64,000 bases of DNA from Desulfitobacterium chlororespirans DSM 11544 (GTDB lineage Bacteria; Bacillota; Desulfitobacteriia; Desulfitobacteriales; Desulfitobacteriaceae). Within the stretch, counting starts at the first letter, position 1; each line of letters opens with the position of its first letter. The stretch covers positions 62,001 to 126,000 of the forward strand of contig NZ_FRDN01000010.1 of NCBI RefSeq assembly GCF_900143285.1, given 5' to 3'. Both the position numbers and the translations under genes were made by a program. Shown one piece after another: positions 60,821 through 64,000 of this stretch. The notes below the pieces were generated by a model that saw only the letters and a list, made by a program, of their open reading frames with translations, searched no databases and was not told the DNA's origin.

Positions 60821-61660
60821 TTATTTGCTTAAGTTGGTTTTAAAACCGTATTTCGCGAAGATATCCTGAGCGTCTGAGCTTTTCAAATAGGTTAAGAAGG
60901 CATTGGCTGCTTCCTTTTCCTTGGTTGCCGAAACAATTCCGGCCGGGTAGGTTATGGATTTATGGCTGTCAGCGGGGAAAGCTTCTACAACTTTGACTTT
61001 TGTTGAGCCTTGAGCGTCGGATTTATAGACGACTCCCGCTTCGGCGTTGCCCGTCTCCACATAATTCAACACCTGGGTGACATCTTTGGCCTGAACAAAT
61101 TTGGGCTCCAGAGTATCCCAAAGCTTAAGGGAGGTGAAAGCTTCTTTAGCATATTTGCCGGCGGGGACGGATTCCGGAGTGCCGATACCGATCTGCTTCA
61201 CACTTTCCTTGGACAGATCCTGAATGGAGCTAACACTGGTATCGTTGGCACCGACAACAAGAACCAAATCATTGCCCACCAAATCGACAACGCTGTCTTT
61301 ATCCATTAAGTTCTTTTCCAAGAGAGCATCCACCTGGGATTTTCCTGCTGAAATAAACAGATCAGCCGGAGCTCCCTGTTCAATTTGCTGCTGCAGGGTT
61401 CCTGAAGCACCCATGTTAAAGGTCAGTTTAACATTAGGCTCTTTGGCGGCATAATCCTTCTGAATCTCATCCAAGGAATTTTTCAGACTGGCTGCTGCGG
61501 AAACAATCAGTTCAACTTGTTTCACGGGCTCTTGGGGAGTTGCTCCCTTATCACCGCTATCTCCGTTGTTAGCGCTGTTGCCGCCGTTGTTGGCGCACCC
61601 TGTTAAACCTAAAGAAAGTACCATACCGGAAATCAATAGGGCTTTAATCCACTTTTTCAT
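60821..61660 (-). CDS. modA: Molybdate ABC transporter, substrate-binding lipoprotein
   Basis: About 279 residues. Signal peptide MKKWIKALLISGMVLSLGL with lipobox LTGCAN, then an Asn/Gly linker and the ModA fold: VSAAASLKNSLDEIQKDYAAKEP, FNMGASGTLQQQIEQGAPADLFISAG, and DVTQVLNYVETGNAEAGVVYKSDA. The Ser and Ala-Ser-Gly segments line the oxyanion site for molybdate or tungstate. AGGAGG lies just before ATG 61660; the frame runs on to 61732 without a site. It is divergent from the 62043 regulator. Confidence 0.92.
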   Translation of the reverse strand: MKKWIKALLISGMVLSLGLTGCANNGGNSANNGDSGDKGATPQEPVKQVELIVSAAASLKNSLDEIQKDYAAKEPNVKLTFNMGASGTLQQQIEQGAPADLFISAGKSQVDALLEKNLMDKDSVVDLVGNDLVLVVGANDTSVSSIQDLSKESVKQIGIGTPESVPAGKYAKEAFTSLKLWDTLEPKFVQAKDVTQVLNYVETGNAEAGVVYKSDAQGSTKVKVVEAFPADSHKSITYPAGIVSATKEKEAANAFLTYLKSSDAQDIFAKYGFKTNLSK

Positions 61661-62042
61661 CCTTAACCTCCTGAAAATCATCTTTTTTTCTTCGCTCCGC
61701 TTATTTATGGAAATTGATCGGCTTAGACGCAAACCCCATCCAATCGCACTATTTTTTGTTGTGCCTTTAGCTCTCGTTTTCGCATTAAATGTCTGAAAAG
61801 CTCCAAATTAAAAAGAATGAAACCAAGTTCAACAAAGCAAACCAAACATTATCATACTAAAACCAGAGTCAAACTGTAGCTTAGCATCAACAAATCTTAT
61901 GCGTCAATTAACATAAACAAACGCAACTGAACTTCATGTATATTATATAGTATGGTATAATCATGATCAAGCTATAAATGCAAGCACTCGCCGGTCTTTT
62001 GCTCAACTGTTTGAAAGTGCAACTATGGGGGGAGAGATTTCC
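61661..62042. other. Divergent control region of modA and its presumed regulator
   Basis: This 382-bp, AT-rich spacer has no gene. For the regulator a TG-G-TATAAT extended -10 lies at 61953-61961. The adjacent TATATTATATA (about 61940-61950) is a palindrome-like tract where a ModE-type site could lie. I see no molybdenum-cofactor riboswitch that I could defend. Confidence 0.45.
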
Positions 62043-63050
62043 TTGTCCAATGTGACTTATACTCCTGAGGAAGTGGCAAGCATTCTAAAAATCTCTAAAT
62101 TTACGGTATACGAAATGATTAAGCGGGGCGATCTCAGCGCTTACCGCATCGGTCGCAAATTTCGTATCGAAAACACGGATTTGGAGAATTACATCCGTAA
62201 ATCCAAGGGAGTCTGTTCCGCTCCCACCGCCGGGAATACACTGAATTCTTCTTTGCCGGCAAATGCTCTGTCAGGATTTACAGGCAGTGAAGAGAAAATC
62301 ACTCCTGACCTACTTTCTGCCTTTCCAGGTTCTTCACTTCTGGATCAAGGCCTGGTCATCTGCGGTCAGGATATCGTCCTGGATATTTTGACCCGGCATC
62401 TGGAAAAGCAATTTTCTCAAGTCCGTTTTCTTCGCCAATACAGCGGCAGTATTGATGGTTTGATCGCTCTCTATCGCGGTCAGGCTAATGTGGTTACCAC
62501 TCATTTATGGGATAGCGACACCAACGAATACAATACTCCCTATGTGCGGAGATTGTTGCCCGGGCACCCGGCCCTTATTATCAACCTGGTCTATCGCATG
62601 GAAGGCTTCTATGTAGCCAAAGGAAACCCTAAGCAGATTCTGACCTGGAGTGATTTAGGGCGCTCCGATGTTCGTTTTGTCAACCGCGAACGAGGCTCGG
62701 GGGCGCGAGTGCTTCTGGACGAGCAGCTTCGTCTTGCACATATTCCCCATTCCGGTGTCCGGGGCTATGAGGATGAAGAGATGTCACATATGGCCGTGGC
62801 CAGCCGGGTAGCCCGGGGTGAAGCCGATGTGGGGCTGGGTATTGAAAAGGCCGCCATGCAAGTCAGCTCTTTAGATTTTGTACCTCTGCACAAGGAACGC
62901 TACGACCTGGTGCTTCGCAAAGAGGATTTGGCGAAGCCCCATTTCCAGGCTCTGCTGAGTATTTTGAAGTCCGAAAGTTTCCGCAACGAGGTCGCGGGAA
63001 TTGGCGGGTATGATATCACCGATATGGGTAAGGTTATGGGGGAAGCTTAG
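62043..63050 (+). CDS. Excisionase-type HTH regulator with periplasmic-binding-protein-like domain
   Basis: About 335 residues. The N-terminal MerR/excisionase HTH (YTPEEVASILKISKFTVYEMIKRGDLSAYRIGRKFRIENTDLENYI) is followed after a linker by a PBP-like domain (about 110-330, LVICGQDIVLDILTRHLEK, RGSGARVLLDEQL, GEADVGLGIEKAA). This is the arrangement of one-component molybdate/tungstate-responsive regulators in which a ModA-like domain senses the anion. It is divergent from modABC, its likely target. TTG 62043 is well spaced from GGAGAG; ATG 62025 is in frame. Confidence 0.83.
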   Translation: MSNVTYTPEEVASILKISKFTVYEMIKRGDLSAYRIGRKFRIENTDLENYIRKSKGVCSAPTAGNTLNSSLPANALSGFTGSEEKITPDLLSAFPGSSLLDQGLVICGQDIVLDILTRHLEKQFSQVRFLRQYSGSIDGLIALYRGQANVVTTHLWDSDTNEYNTPYVRRLLPGHPALIINLVYRMEGFYVAKGNPKQILTWSDLGRSDVRFVNRERGSGARVLLDEQLRLAHIPHSGVRGYEDEEMSHMAVASRVARGEADVGLGIEKAAMQVSSLDFVPLHKERYDLVLRKEDLAKPHFQALLSILKSESFRNEVAGIGGYDITDMGKVMGEA

Positions 63051-63071
63051 CTCCCTTCCGGGCCTGATAGC

Positions 63072-63113
63072 TAAAGCCAGCCCCCTTAGCTTAAAGAGGA
63101 CTGGCTTTTTTGT
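63072..63113 (+). terminator. Terminator of the HTH/PBP regulator
   Basis: AAAGCCAG..CC arms pair with GAGGaCTGGCTT, followed by six T on the plus strand, 22 bp after the stop. Confidence 0.7.
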
Positions 63114-63186
63114 TGTGCTGGAAAAGGCTCTTGCGGTTCTGGAAGAGTTTCGAAAGATAAGTCTCCGGAAGTCCCCGAGTCTCCAT

Positions 63187-63390
63187 GATTTTGCTTTACA
63201 CCGGTCGCTCCATAAGCTGCACGGACAAAACTAACGCGAAAAGCACTCCGCTCCGCCGGGACGCCGCCCAAATCGCTCCTGCTCAATGGGCGGTTGGAAA
63301 CGTCCTGTTTCCAACCCGACTCCGCTGCGTGCTTTTCGCGAAGTTTTGTTTCCGCTCGCTTAAATTCGCTTCCTACTGTAAAGCAAAATC
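63187..63390. ncRNA. Nested palindromic element, candidate structured RNA
   Basis: Perfect arms nest in order: GATTTTGCTTTACA (63187-63200) with 63377-63390 (14 bp); ACAAAAC (63225-63231) with 63343-63349; CGCGAAAAGCAC (63235-63246) with 63329-63340 (12 bp); CCGCCCA (63264-63270) with 63287-63293; and GGTTGGAAAC (63292-63301) with 63307-63316 (10 bp, 5-nt loop). The last two share two bases and compete. No convincing coding frame fits. The whole looks like one long folded RNA, about 200 nt, or a palindromic mobile element. Strand and family are not known to me. Confidence 0.55.
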
Positions 63391-63446
63391 CTTGGGCTGT
63401 TTTTCGGGCTTGAGTGAGCGGGGCGCTGTAGGAGATAGAGTGCAAG
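63391..63446. other. Spacer between the palindromic element and the dapL 3' region
   Basis: Short GC-rich stretch with TTTTTCGGGC and a CGCTGTAGGAGATAGAG tract; no gene or clear terminator is seen. The structured element may extend into it. Confidence 0.3.
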
Positions 63447-63593
63447 TCACTTGATCCGAGCCGCTTTTTTCGTCTTTACCGACGCCTCCTGGACGGCAGG
63501 GTCGGTGAGCCGGGGAAAGATTTTGAAGATGAGCCACAAAAGCCCAAAAGAAGCGCTAAAAAAGACCCATAACGCTACGCGACCCCAATAACT
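63447..63593 (-). other. Open frame beyond the dapL stop codon, encoding a membrane-helix-like segment
   Basis: Directly after the TAA of dapL the same frame stays open for 48 codons to TGA at 63447-63449. It reads SYWGRVALWVFFSASFGLLW and LIFKIFPRLTDPAVQEASV and ends TKKAARIK. The first 25 residues would make one membrane helix and the tail is basic. No ATG or GTG starts it and no ribosome site is seen. It could be a readthrough extension, a decayed gene fragment or chance. Confidence 0.3.
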
Positions 63594-64000
63594 TTACTTC
63601 ATCCGAGCTTTAATGCGCTCGATGGCTTTTTCGGTATTCTCACGGGTCCCAAAGGCGGTGAGGCGGAAGAATCCTTCGCCGTTGGCTCCGAAACCTGCAC
63701 CGGGAGTGCCGACCACATGAGCTTCTGTCATCAGCTTATCAAAAAACTCCCAGGATCCCATGGTGCCGGGGGTCTTCATCCAGATATACGGAGCATTTAC
63801 CCCGCCAAAGACTTTAAAGCCGGCTTCCTGGAGGCCCTCCCGGATGATACGGGCATTTTCCATATAATAATCGATAGTGGCCTGGATCTGCTTTTTTCCT
63901 TCCTCAGTATAGACAGCTGCGGCTCCTGCTTGTACAGGGTAGGAGACCCCGTTGAACTTGGTGGTCTGTCTTCTCAGCCAAAGCTTATTCAGGCTATGTC
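63594..64000 (-). CDS. dapL: LL-diaminopimelate aminotransferase, C-terminal part (cut by window edge)
   Basis: About 135 C-terminal residues are in the window, from [20 protein letters not shown] at the edge to [10 protein letters not shown] and TAA. The segments [59 protein letters not shown] are characteristic of DapL, a class I/II PLP aminotransferase that makes LL-diaminopimelate directly from tetrahydrodipicolinate for lysine and peptidoglycan. FFRLTAFG carries the substrate-carboxylate arginine. The PLP lysine lies outside the window. It is the terminal gene here, followed by the open frame and the palindromic element. Confidence 0.88.
   Translation of the reverse strand, partial: HSLNKLWLRRQTTKFNGVSYPVQAGAAAVYTEEGKKQIQATIDYYMENARIIREGLQEAGFKVFGGVNAPYIWMKTPGTMGSWEFFDKLMTEAHVVGTPGAGFGANGEGFFRLTAFGTRENTEKAIERIKARMK

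Noticed and set aside
61661-62042. Molybdenum-cofactor riboswitch before modA
   Set aside because: I looked for its conserved pattern in the modA leader and found nothing I could align; only promoter-like tracts are seen.
63086-63445. 119-codon minus-strand frame across the palindromic element
   Set aside because: It covers the nested arms, begins with a TTG without a ribosome site, and its sequence is dictated by the palindrome; treated as a by-product of a non-coding element.
63185-63454. 89-codon plus-strand frame across the same element
   Set aside because: Same reason; both strands being open follows from the inverted repeat and low stop-codon content.
1-64000. CRISPR array, rRNA or tRNA genes
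   Set aside because: No regularly spaced direct repeats, no rRNA-like segments and no cloverleaf with a CCA-type end were noticed in the gaps between genes. The tandem repeats at 23675-23716 are too short and have no spacers.

Overview
The window looks like chromosome from an anaerobic, spore-former-type Gram-positive (Firmicutes, Peptococcaceae), most like Desulfitobacterium. This rests on strong AGGAGG ribosome sites with frequent GTG/TTG starts, paired CprK-like Crp/Fnr regulators, a hybrid cluster protein, CCG-domain redox proteins, a T-box leader, a Bacillus-like fadNAE/etf gene set, and GGGACAGG-type repeats. The genus is an inference. Most genes lie on the minus strand.

Region 1 (1-5.0 kb) holds a cut creatinase/Xaa-Pro peptidase-like gene, an aromatic-acid-type MFS carrier, two tandem Crp/Fnr regulators, a structured gene-poor stretch with a possible 57-residue ORF, and an unknown membrane-anchored protein. 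Region 2 (5.3-12 kb) has galU, clpP, a soluble chemoreceptor with a sugar-diacid-type sensor, and the glycolate/lactate oxidase pair glcD-glcF. A FadR/GntR regulator is divergent from glcDF and a matching TGGTC-N-GACCA operator lies between them. Region 3 (12-21.4 kb) has an RND efflux pump with its adaptor and TetR gene, two tandem DUF445 membrane proteins, a metallo-beta-lactamase-fold hydrolase and a zinc-ribbon microprotein.

Region 4 (21.5-36.6 kb) is a complete anaerobic beta-oxidation locus. In transcription order on the minus strand it reads etfB-etfA-fadR(TetR)-fadN-fadA-fadE-CoA transferase-membrane FeS/CCG oxidoreductase. A dienoyl-CoA-reductase-like flavoenzyme and a crotonase are divergent. 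TGAATGA..TCATTCA operators sit in the divergent promoter region. Fatty acids are probably activated by CoA transfer, because no acyl-CoA ligase is present. ETF electrons probably pass to menaquinone through the membrane protein.

Region 5 (36.7-49.3 kb) has a REP-associated tyrosine transposase between GGGACAGG palindromes that recur across the window, and hcp with a Crp-type site upstream. It continues with a four-stage phosphorelay (hybrid kinase plus stand-alone receiver), a TetR regulator, a chemoreceptor, c-di-GMP enzymes and two small divergent HTH regulators. Region 6 (49.4-64 kb) is transport-rich: a polar amino acid ABC system, a tryptophan-type ABC system under a T-box with a UGG specifier, an NMT1/SsuA-type ABC system, and modABC with a divergent HTH/PBP-like regulator. 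It ends with a 204-nt nested palindromic element and the 3' part of dapL.

The least explained items are the 63187-63390 palindromic element, an open TM-encoding frame beyond the dapL stop codon, the structured 3.8-4.3 kb stretch, and the REP/RAYT family.
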